Source: Verrucomicrobiota bacterium
GTDB lineage: Bacteria; Verrucomicrobiota; Verrucomicrobiia; Chthoniobacterales; UBA10450
DNA: 8,255 bases
NCBI GenBank assembly: GCA_003217835.1
Contig: QHMQ01000062.1
Location: 1 to 8,255, forward strand
Direction: 5' to 3'
Positions 1 to 5,620 of the stretch are shown here, piece by piece; position 1 is the first letter of the stretch, and each line of letters starts with the position of its first letter. The translations under genes were made by a program, and so were the position numbers. The notes under the pieces were generated by a model. It was not told the DNA's origin. It ran no database searches and was given only the letters and a program-made list of their open reading frames with translations.

Positions 1-165
1 ACAACCGGCGTTGGCGAAGGCTTAGGAGGCGTAATCGAAGGCGATTGTTGCCCATGCGCGAATTGCGCCGCGAACATCCCACAGATAAGAGTCCGACAAA
101 GAGGCCGCGCAAACACGCGCTACCGTGTCAGGAAAACCGATACCGCGCAATCGCGTCGAATGCTG
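1..165. other. No supportable gene at the left edge
   Basis: I see no recognisable gene here. Plus frame 1 stays open from the window edge to a stop at 289-291. Its translation is low in familiar motifs and it runs antisense into the DUF5069 gene, so I do not call it. Plus frame 2 ends in a stop at 23-25 after seven codons and could be the tail of a gene outside the window, but that is too little to judge. The plus-strand reading starting near 45 is arginine-rich and looks non-coding. Confidence 0.5.
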
Positions 166-575
166 CTAGTTCTTTCGGCCCTCGTCGAAATCGATCAAGT
201 CGGGAATGGTCACTATATCGTCGCGATTAGAAATTCCGTGCTTCTTCTTCACCCGTTCCAGCATCGGCGTTGCGAAATCCCGCCAACCTAATTTAGAGGC
301 AAAACCATTCCAGACTATGAGGTCGCCTTCATTGAGCCGCCGGCCTTTTTCGAAACAACATTCAAGAATTTCCTCGTCGGATCCGCCAGCCAACACCCGC
401 TCACGAAGATCATCATATTTCACGCGTAGGAAATTGGTGCACGCACTGTCGGCCGCTTTGGCGGCGCCAAGATTGGCGTGATAATCCGCTCCCAACTCGC
501 CGCACGCGTGCAACCGAATCTTGAATACATCATCCCGCTGGTCATCTCTCTCGGGCTCTTTGGATAGGTGCTCAT
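166..575 (-). pseudogene. DUF5069 domain protein, frame-disrupted near the N-terminus
   Basis: The long downstream part, in the frame ending at the stop 166-168, is clearly DUF5069: it has KIRLHACGELGADYH, then GGSDEEILECCFEKGRR, WNGFASKLGWRD, DRDDI and a terminal DLIDFDEGR. The family's function is unknown. That frame has no ATG or GTG upstream; its first possible start is TTG at 513, which would lose the conserved N-terminus. The missing N-terminus, MSTYPKSPREMTSGMMY, lies in another frame starting at ATG 575. The two frames meet at about 523-527. Family members, as I recall them, carry roughly F-G/P-R-M-L-D between the tyrosine and KIRLH. Losing that plus restoring the frame needs exactly 16 bases, so a 16-base deletion explains the break. 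Intact length would be about 138 aa. It is the last gene of a minus-strand run, 43 bases after the 232-aa gene. An assembly error, or a functional shortened protein from TTG 513, remains possible. Confidence 0.8.
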
Positions 576-618
576 CCTTGCAAGGAATCGTCGGTTCCCA
601 CGCTCCTGCAACTGCCGG

Positions 619-1317
619 CTAGTTTGCGCCGCTGTCCATCAGCGCCAGGATTCGCTCCCGTTTCGCACCGTAATCGAGCGAGCGGAAGCGCCGGATTTCA
701 TTGAGCCGACGCATCCCATTGAGCGTGTCGAGATAGTGTGTGTAGCTTGCCGCAAGCTCGCTTGTCTCGAGATAACGGCCGCGCAGGTCCTTGTCGCGAA
801 ATGCGTCCGGGCATTGACGGACAAAAAGATGAAAGCGGAGCCAGCGACGATCGGTTTGTGAGACGCGTTGAGTTTGTCGAAAAAAGGCGACAAACAAAAG
901 AAGAACAAGGTAAGTATCGACTTGCGCCTGAAGCTCAAGGTTACGCGCGAAATCTTCAGATGCGACCTCGCATGCGCCGCTCTTGAACTGAAGCGCGGCA
1001 TGCAGCGCGTGATTGATTTCTTCGACAAACATGATGAGCGATCGGATGTTGCGATTGCTCAAGCCGGCGCGCGGGTCGTGTTGTTCGAGTTGTTCAATTA
1101 GCCAGCGCGAATAATAAATGCCGACGTAAAGCTGGTCCCCGGCACGGCGTAGAAATGTGCGGGCGAGCTCACTCAACTCGCGGGCCGATTTCCCCGCCAG
1201 GATCGACAATTGCGCACAACGCGTCCGATCGATCAGGCAATCTTCCAGGTTAATCCCGACCTGCGCATAGGTCCGCTCAAACAACTTCTGGATTTGGGTA
1301 AAGAGCGTCTCGTTCAC
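619..1317 (-). CDS. Uncharacterised 232-aa helical protein, second of a coupled pair
   Basis: I do not recognise this family. The protein is soluble and probably almost entirely alpha-helical, without signal peptide or clear membrane span. One hydrophobic stretch around residues 136-146 (YLVLLLFVAFF) could be a buried helix. A helix near residues 98-107 contains E99, E100, H103 and H106. The E100-x-x-H103 spacing recalls metal-binding helical bundles, but no matching second motif is evident, so I assign no function. The C-terminal third is rich in arginine and aromatic residues. Translation starts at GTG 1317, which overlaps the TGA of the upstream gene in a GTGA, so the two are likely translationally coupled. 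The stop is 43 bases before the start of the DUF5069 gene. The frame is open with coding-like composition, so I am confident it is a gene but not what it does. Confidence 0.75.
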   Translation of the reverse strand: MNETLFTQIQKLFERTYAQVGINLEDCLIDRTRCAQLSILAGKSARELSELARTFLRRAGDQLYVGIYYSRWLIEQLEQHDPRAGLSNRNIRSLIMFVEEINHALHAALQFKSGACEVASEDFARNLELQAQVDTYLVLLLFVAFFRQTQRVSQTDRRWLRFHLFVRQCPDAFRDKDLRGRYLETSELAASYTHYLDTLNGMRRLNEIRRFRSLDYGAKRERILALMDSGAN

Positions 1318-1955
1318 AGGCTGAGCGACGGACGCATCTCGTCATCCAGATTGAGCAACTGATCCGAAAGCTGATTCAGCGCGATCCGGACTTCGCTAAA
1401 ACGATCGGACGCGACCAGTTCGAAATTGGTCCGGCCGATTTGCTCATAGAACTTCATGTCCGGTCCGCCGCGCAAACTGCGGCGCTGCGTGTTCTCGTGA
1501 AAAATGCCGCTGATAAAAAGCGAGTAATTACCAATGTGTGCGCGAAGCAAAAACACTTGCTCGGGAGTCGCGCGGGTCAAGGCGATAAGCATATCCGAAA
1601 TATATTGCGGAGTTCGATGATCGATCTCGTCCGACATCTGCAACCGGTTCGCGCGCGAAAAAGCTTCCAGCAATGACGCGACGTAATCGCACAACTTGCG
1701 ATCGCCGATCCCGCCTTGCTGCAAAACGTGCCGGGCCAGAACATAAAAATAAAACTGCGACGATATCCGCAGATGTCCGCAATTGGACAAAATTGCCTCG
1801 ACTAGTCGTGGATGATCGAGAATGGAATCGCGTGTTTCGACATCGCTCAAAAGATCGACCAGAGAAACGTGATCGGTTTGAGCGCGCGCGAGCGTGCGCA
1901 CGACGAAGTCAAAATCGGCGGCGGTGAAGCGCGCCCGACAATTCGCCCGGATCAT
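1314..1955 (-). CDS. Uncharacterised 213-aa helical protein, first of a coupled pair
   Basis: I do not recognise this family. The 213-residue product starts at ATG 1955 (MIRANCRARF) and looks cytoplasmic and helical. It has leucine-rich amphipathic segments (residues about 30-100), a tyrosine/phenylalanine cluster near 67-72 (QFYFYV), a central segment resembling a repeat-like helical bundle, and a charged C-terminus ending DDEMRPSLSL. No signal peptide, membrane helix or catalytic motif is visible. No convincing Shine-Dalgarno sequence lies upstream of the start. Its stop overlaps the GTG start of the 232-aa gene by 4 bases, so the two products probably act together and are made in similar amounts. 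It is divergent from the DUF998-like gene, with only 67 bases between the starts, which must hold the promoters of both. Confidence 0.75.
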   Translation of the reverse strand: MIRANCRARFTAADFDFVVRTLARAQTDHVSLVDLLSDVETRDSILDHPRLVEAILSNCGHLRISSQFYFYVLARHVLQQGGIGDRKLCDYVASLLEAFSRANRLQMSDEIDHRTPQYISDMLIALTRATPEQVFLLRAHIGNYSLFISGIFHENTQRRSLRGGPDMKFYEQIGRTNFELVASDRFSEVRIALNQLSDQLLNLDDEMRPSLSL

Positions 1956-2022
1956 CGGGAACTCGTTATGCGCAAACGACGTGTCTATGGCAAGCCAAAT
2001 CGGCGGATAAATTGCGAGGCAT

Positions 2023-2748
2023 TTGGTTGCATGCGAGCCTTCGTACGTGTTTCATCGCAAGTCGACCCTGGCTGTTTTGCTCGGGCTGATTTTTCTTTCA
2101 TTTTTCGGGACGCTGGCCGTGAGCGCGTCGATGTTCCCGCAAAATTACGACTGGCGTTACCGCGTCATCTCGAACCTGCTCTCTCCGCGCGATAATCCCG
2201 CCCATTATTGGTTGGCCGCCATCGGTCTGGCGCTGACGGCGTTGTTGATGCTGCCGTTCGCCGGGCATTTGCAGCGGCATTTGGAAGTCGCTTCGCCGCG
2301 TGTTGCGCGGACGAGCAGCGGAGCTTTTGTAGCGGGAAGCATCGCGCTGATTTGCGCGTGCTTTATTGTGCCGCAGCACGTGCATGATGTCTTCGGAGTT
2401 CGGCGGCTGCACGAATTTCTTGGCCGCTCCGCTGCGGGATTCCTCGCAATTGGAATGTTGTGTGGCTGCTGGTGCGCCTGGAAGGGCTGCGGACGAAGTC
2501 TGTTTGCGGCGCGATTGTTTTGCATTTGGTCGCTGGTAACCCTGGTGCCACTGGCCGGCATTTTCGTGAGCCAATGTTTATTACTGCTTACGCGAGTGAT
2601 ACCGGCTTGGGCGACGCCGATCCGCACCGCGCTACGGCACTCCGTGTTTTGGCACCTTGGTTTTTGGGAATGGACGGGCGCAGCGGCCGTATTCGTGTTT
2701 CTTTGCGCGGCTGTTTTCCTCACACCGCAACAGAAAACATCACCCTAA
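2023..2748 (+). CDS. DUF998-like six-helix membrane protein
   Basis: This is an integral inner-membrane protein of about 241 residues with six predicted helices, near residues 15-36, 62-82, 99-117, 135-153, 162-190 and 215-233. The loop after the first helix reads NYDWRYRVISNLLSPRDNP, which matches the conserved serine/asparagine-containing loop of DUF998-type proteins. Histidines in the third and fourth segments (PQHVHD, RRLHEF) are further polar positions in the membrane region. The family's role is not established. The start is uncertain: TTG 2023 has a GAGG at 2016-2019, rather close, while GTG 2047 would drop the first eight residues without losing a helix. An in-frame stop at 2008-2010 rules out anything further upstream. 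It is transcribed alone, divergent from the coupled pair and convergent with the SnoaL-like gene. Confidence 0.8.
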   Translation: MVACEPSYVFHRKSTLAVLLGLIFLSFFGTLAVSASMFPQNYDWRYRVISNLLSPRDNPAHYWLAAIGLALTALLMLPFAGHLQRHLEVASPRVARTSSGAFVAGSIALICACFIVPQHVHDVFGVRRLHEFLGRSAAGFLAIGMLCGCWCAWKGCGRSLFAARLFCIWSLVTLVPLAGIFVSQCLLLLTRVIPAWATPIRTALRHSVFWHLGFWEWTGAAAVFVFLCAAVFLTPQQKTSP

Positions 2749-2753
2749 GAACT

Positions 2754-2804
2754 CATCAGGTGTAATGTGCCTGGGCATAGATGGACCCCGCCAATCACCT
2801 GATG
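2754..2804. repeat. 9-bp perfect inverted repeat after the DUF998-like gene
   Basis: CATCAGGTG at 2754-2762 is the exact reverse complement of CACCTGATG at 2796-2804, with a 33-base spacer. It begins five bases after the membrane-protein stop codon. No T-tract follows on the plus strand, so it is not a standard intrinsic terminator. It could help end the message as an RNA stem with a long loop, or be chance. Confidence 0.35.
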
Positions 2805-2926
2805 CCGACCAACCTCGACCAAATCTGCTACAAAAAGGTTCCGTCGATGACTGAGTCCGTAGTGATGCGACCGTTACAACGGAATCCGAGATATAGAATG
2901 GAGATGGGATATCGAGAAATGAAGCC

Positions 2927-2943
2927 AAAAAATGCGGCCGCAT
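2927..2943 (-). terminator. Candidate short terminator of the SnoaL-like gene
   Basis: A 12-bp perfect palindrome, ATGCGGCCGCAT at 2932-2943, lies six bases beyond the stop codon of the minus-strand SnoaL-like gene. On that strand it runs directly into six T residues (plus-strand A at 2927-2932). A short GC-rich stem with a four-base loop followed by a U run fits a minimal intrinsic terminator. The stem is short, so the call is tentative. Confidence 0.45.
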
Positions 2944-2949
2944 CCCGGC

Positions 2950-3375
2950 TCACGCACTGGCGCCAATTTGCTGTAGCATCGTCGCCATGTCCCAATAGTG
3001 GCGCATCGATTTCGCTTTGCCGCCGGCGATCTCAAGGATTTGGCACGCCCGAATCTCGATTGGCTTGCCCGTTGCCGGTATTTGACGCGTTGCGGTCTGC
3101 AAGGGTCCTTTGTGGGTACCGCGCCATGTGACTTCCAACACCACGGTGTCGCCGCTCGCGTAGGCGTTGTGGAACGTAGCCTTCGAATCCGGGAAAGCCG
3201 TGCCCCAGCCCTGCCAGGCGGCGATTACTTGGTCAACCCCTTGCGTCTTCCGTTGCGTCGCAACCTCGTCGTAGAGAAAACCCGGCGTGACAGCCGCCTT
3301 CACGGCCTCCCAGTCCTTGTTGTTGTAGGCGATACTGGGCGCTTTGGCTGCGTCGATCAGTGATTGCTGTGACAT
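2950..3375 (-). CDS. SnoaL-like / NTF2-fold protein (ester cyclase type)
   Basis: The 141-residue product is a full-length NTF2-like domain of the SnoaL-like polyketide/ester-cyclase type. The expected order is present: an N-terminal helix with YNNKDWEAV (residues 17-25), the helix VIAAWQGWGTAFPDSK (50-65), then a strand hairpin with DTVVLEVTWRGTHKGPL (76-92), GKPIEIRACQILEI (103-116) and the closing strand SMRHYWDMATMLQQIG (123-138). Members of this fold are small cytoplasmic cone-shaped proteins that bind or isomerise small hydrophobic molecules. The substrate cannot be read from sequence, and many are simply annotated as nuclear transport factor 2 family. The start is ATG 3375. No Shine-Dalgarno sequence precedes it, and a TAGAAT box ends six bases upstream, so the message may be leaderless. 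The gene is transcribed in the same direction as the chaperone cluster but lies beyond its terminator. Confidence 0.85.
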   Translation of the reverse strand: MSQQSLIDAAKAPSIAYNNKDWEAVKAAVTPGFLYDEVATQRKTQGVDQVIAAWQGWGTAFPDSKATFHNAYASGDTVVLEVTWRGTHKGPLQTATRQIPATGKPIEIRACQILEIAGGKAKSMRHYWDMATMLQQIGASA

Positions 3376-3377
3376 GA

Positions 3378-3440
3378 TGGTATTCTATGGTTGTGATTGT
3401 TGATTATCGGTGCCGACACAGTGCCGCTGGTAGAATACCA
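3378..3440. repeat. 10-bp inverted repeat upstream of the SnoaL-like gene
   Basis: TGGTATTCTA at 3378-3387 is the exact reverse complement of TAGAATACCA at 3431-3440, with 43 bases between. The proximal arm contains, on the minus strand, TAGAAT (3387-3382), a four-of-six match to a sigma-70 -10 box. It is placed so that transcription would begin at about the ATG at 3375. I found no good -35 box. The distal arm is itself a small palindrome with the preceding bases (TGGTA-GAA-TACCA, 3428-3440). This looks like a possible operator/promoter pair but could be chance. Confidence 0.4.
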
Positions 3441-3500
3441 AGGCAAGGCCACACTTTTGCTCAAGGTAATTGTCGGTTACGAATGGGCGCTCTAATTCTG

Positions 3501-3537
3501 CAAAAGCAAAACAGCCGGGCCATTTCTGACCCGGCTG
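3501..3537 (-). terminator. Intrinsic terminator of the dnaK-groES-groEL cluster
   Basis: CAGCCGGG (3512-3519) and CCCGGCTG (3530-3537) form an 8-bp perfect GC-rich stem with a 10-base loop. Read on the minus strand, the stem is followed at once by TTTTGCTTTTG (3511-3501). It begins 24 bases after the groEL stop codon. Stem, loop and U-rich tail all fit a Rho-independent terminator for the chaperone cluster. Confidence 0.85.
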
Positions 3538-3561
3538 CTGTAATTTATTGTTTGCGTCGGC

Positions 3562-5202
3562 TTAGTAATCCATGCCGCCCATACCGCCCATTCCGCCGCC
3601 GGGCATCGGAGGAGTTTTTTCCTTTTCAGGAATTTCCGTCACGAGCGCTTCGGTGGTGAGCAACAGACCGGAGATCGACGCGGCGTTTTGCAACGCGGTG
3701 CGCGCGACCTTGGTTGGATCGACGATTCCCGCTTTCACCAGGTCGGTGTATTCATCGGCGGAGACGTCGTAGCCTTCGTTGCCTTTGCGTTTCTTGACTT
3801 CTTCAACGACGAGCGCGCCTTCCTTGCCCGCGTTGTCGGCGAGCTGACGCGTCGGCTCTTCAATGGCACGACGCACAATGGCCACGCCAACTTTCTCGTC
3901 GGCTTCGAGGTCTTTGATGTTGTCGAGCACTTTCTGCGTGCGCAGGTATGCGACACCGCCGCCTGCGACGATGCCTTCCTCAACCGCGGCGCGAGTAGCG
4001 TGCAACGCATCTTCGACGCGCGCTTTCTTCTCCTTCATCTCGGTCTCGGTCGCCGCGCCGACATTAATGACGGCCACGCCGCCCGCGAGTTTCGCGAGAC
4101 GCTCCTGGAGTTTTTCGCGATCGTAATCGCTCGTCGTTTCTTCGATCTGACGACGGATTTGTGCGATGCGGCCTTTAATATCGACCTGCTTGCCTTCGCC
4201 CTCGACAATGGTGGTGTTCTCTTTGTCGATGGTGGCGCGCTTAGTGCGGCCGAGCTCTTCGAGCTTCACGTTCTCGAGCTTGATGCCGAGATCTTCCGTG
4301 ATGCAACGACCGCCGGTCAGCACCGCAATGTCTTCCAGCATCGCCTTGCGACGATCGCCGAAGCCGGGCGCCTTCACCGCGCAGACTTGCAATGTCCCGC
4401 GCAATTTGTTCACGACGAGAGTGGCAAGCGCTTCGCCTTCCACGTCCTCGGCAATAATGAGGAGCGGCCGGCCAGCTTTCGCGACTTTCTCGAGCAACGG
4501 AAGCATGTCCTTTAAGCTCGAGATTTTCTTCTCGTGAATGAGGATGTACGGATTTTCGAGCACGGCCTCCATCGCCTCCGCGTTCGTGACGAAGTAGGGC
4601 GACAGATAACCTTTGTCGAACTGCATGCCCTCGACGACTTCGAGCGTGGTCTCGATCGATTTCGCTTCCTCGACCGTGATCGTCCCGTCCTTGCCTACCT
4701 TGTCCATGGCGTCGGCGATGATTTCGCCGATCGTCTTGTCCCAGTTGGCCGAAACGGTCGCAACCTGTGCGATCTCTGTGCGATCACTGACTTTCTTCGA
4801 GATTTTCCTTAGCTCCTCGACGATCGCATCGACGGCTTTCATGATGCCGCGCTGCAACGAAGTCGGGTTCGCTCCCGCGGTGACGTTGCGCAGTCCTTCT
4901 TTATAGATGGATTCCGCCAGAACGGTCGCCGTGGTGGTTCCGTCGCCCGCAATGTCCGAAGTTTTCGACGCGACTTCGCGGACGAGCTGAGCGCCCATAT
5001 TTTCATACGGATCTTCCAGCTCGATCTCTTTCGCGACTGTCACGCCGTCTTTGGTGATCGTCGGGCTGCCGAATTTCTTGTCGAGAATCACGTTGCGACC
5101 GCTCGGTCCGAGCGTTGCCTTGACGGCTTTCGCCAGTTTCTCGACGCCGCGCAGCAACGCGTGCCGCGCATTTTCATCGAATTGTAATTGTTTAGCTGCC
5201 AT
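3562..5202 (-). CDS. groEL: Chaperonin GroEL (Hsp60)
   Basis: This is a complete 546-residue group I chaperonin, the usual length. Fourteen subunits form the double-ring cage that, capped by GroES, folds proteins using ATP in the cytoplasm. Numbering matches E. coli GroEL through at least the first 398 residues. LGPSGRN (31-37), D52, GDGTTTATVLA with D87 (86-96) and the ATP-hydrolysis aspartate D398 in RVEDALHATRA are present. So are the substrate/GroES-binding apical residues Y199, Y203, F204, L234, L237, L259, V263 and V264. The C-terminus is the flexible Gly-Gly-Met tail, GGGMGGMGGMDY. The start at ATG 5202 gives the standard MAAKQLQF beginning, yet no Shine-Dalgarno sequence precedes it, unlike groES and dnaK. 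It lies 39 bases after groES and is followed by a strong terminator. Nothing suggests loss of function. Whether the genome has further groEL copies cannot be seen here. Confidence 0.98.
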   Translation of the reverse strand: MAAKQLQFDENARHALLRGVEKLAKAVKATLGPSGRNVILDKKFGSPTITKDGVTVAKEIELEDPYENMGAQLVREVASKTSDIAGDGTTTATVLAESIYKEGLRNVTAGANPTSLQRGIMKAVDAIVEELRKISKKVSDRTEIAQVATVSANWDKTIGEIIADAMDKVGKDGTITVEEAKSIETTLEVVEGMQFDKGYLSPYFVTNAEAMEAVLENPYILIHEKKISSLKDMLPLLEKVAKAGRPLLIIAEDVEGEALATLVVNKLRGTLQVCAVKAPGFGDRRKAMLEDIAVLTGGRCITEDLGIKLENVKLEELGRTKRATIDKENTTIVEGEGKQVDIKGRIAQIRRQIEETTSDYDREKLQERLAKLAGGVAVINVGAATETEMKEKKARVEDALHATRAAVEEGIVAGGGVAYLRTQKVLDNIKDLEADEKVGVAIVRRAIEEPTRQLADNAGKEGALVVEEVKKRKGNEGYDVSADEYTDLVKAGIVDPTKVARTALQNAASISGLLLTTEALVTEIPEKEKTPPMPGGGMGGMGGMDY

Positions 5203-5241
5203 AGTTTAAGTTGTTAGTTGATGGTTGGTGTTGAGAGTTCA
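5203..5241 (-). promoter_or_regulatory. groES-groEL spacer with four CAAC elements and no Shine-Dalgarno
   Basis: On the coding strand the 39-base spacer contains CAAC four times (plus-strand GTTG at 5210-5213, 5217-5220, 5224-5227 and 5230-5233). Starts are spaced 7, 7 and 6 bases apart. It holds almost no G and no AGGAG-like sequence near the groEL ATG. Such a low-structure CA-rich leader could support translation without anti-Shine-Dalgarno pairing, or groEL may be read by ribosomes arriving from groES. Confidence 0.5.
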
Positions 5242-5538
5242 TCAACCGATGATGCCGAGGATGTCGTCCTCGCGCATGATCAGGTAAGACTCGTTGTCGA
5301 TCTTGATTTCGGTGCCGCCGTATTTGGAAATGAGAACCTTGTCTCCTTTCTTCACGGTGAAATCGACTTTCTTGCCGTTGTCGTCGATTTTACCGGTCCC
5401 AAGAGCGACGACTTTGCCCTCCTGCGGTTTTTCCTTCGCGGTATCGGGAATAATGATCCCGCCCTTTTTCACTTCCTGCTCTTCAATCGGATGCACTAGT
5501 ACCCGATCGCCGAGCGGTTTCACATTGAGTGCTGCCAT
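5242..5538 (-). CDS. groES: Co-chaperonin GroES (Hsp10)
   Basis: This is a complete 98-residue GroES, the seven-fold lid that closes the GroEL chamber. It reads MAALNVKPLGDRVLV at the N-terminus. The mobile loop that grips GroEL follows, with the hydrophobic GGIIIPDTA (26-34, equivalent to the E. coli Ile-Val-Leu contact), then KVVALGTGK (42-50), KKGDKVLISKYGG (63-75) and a final YLIMREDDILGIIG. The reading frame is open a further 16 codons upstream, but ATG 5538 gives the family's normal start and lies 12 bases after a strong GGAGG, so I choose it. It is the middle gene of the cluster, 82 bases after dnaK and 39 before groEL. Confidence 0.97.
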   Translation of the reverse strand: MAALNVKPLGDRVLVHPIEEQEVKKGGIIIPDTAKEKPQEGKVVALGTGKIDDNGKKVDFTVKKGDKVLISKYGGTEIKIDNESYLIMREDDILGIIG

Positions 5539-5550
5539 AGGTTTTATTTT

Positions 5551-5557
5551 CCTCCTT
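5551..5557 (-). promoter_or_regulatory. groES ribosome binding site
   Basis: AAGGAGG on the minus strand (5557-5551) is a near-perfect Shine-Dalgarno sequence, 12 bases before ATG 5538. It fixes the groES start against the longer open frame, because the alternative ATG at 5586 lies upstream of this site. Confidence 0.8.
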
Positions 5558-5573
5558 CTGATTTTTCTGGTTG

Positions 5574-5608
5574 TGCCGGCGACCATTTATCTCAAACGGC
5601 CGCCGACA
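5574..5608 (-). promoter_or_regulatory. Hairpin in the dnaK-groES gap
   Basis: In the transcript the arms complementary to 5598-5608 and 5574-5584 pair over 11 positions (nine Watson-Crick, two G-U) around a 13-base loop. The stem is very GC-rich. It starts 12 bases after the dnaK stop and ends 17 bases before the groES Shine-Dalgarno. No U-tract follows, so it is not a normal terminator. It is placed to act as an RNA processing or 3'-end-protecting element that sets dnaK and groESL levels separately, or as an attenuator. Confidence 0.5.
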
Positions 5609-5620
5609 AATTGTTTTCGT

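Noticed and set aside
45..230. 61-codon plus-strand open frame
   Set aside because: It is an Arg/Pro/Ser-rich translation without similarity to anything I know, and it overlaps the DUF5069 gene antisense.
513..575. Programmed ribosomal frameshift in the DUF5069 gene
   Set aside because: There is no slippery heptamer at the junction, and conserved residues are missing between the two frames. A deletion explains that; frameshifting does not.
2098..2723. Minus-strand open frames of 158 and 172 codons
   Set aside because: They are antisense to the DUF998-like gene. The products are Arg/Gln/Ala-rich with no motifs, while the plus strand gives clean membrane helices and a family motif.
3688..4515. 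275-codon open frame on the plus strand
   Set aside because: It is exactly antisense to groEL and mirrors its codon pattern. The translation has no recognisable family, and groEL is certain.
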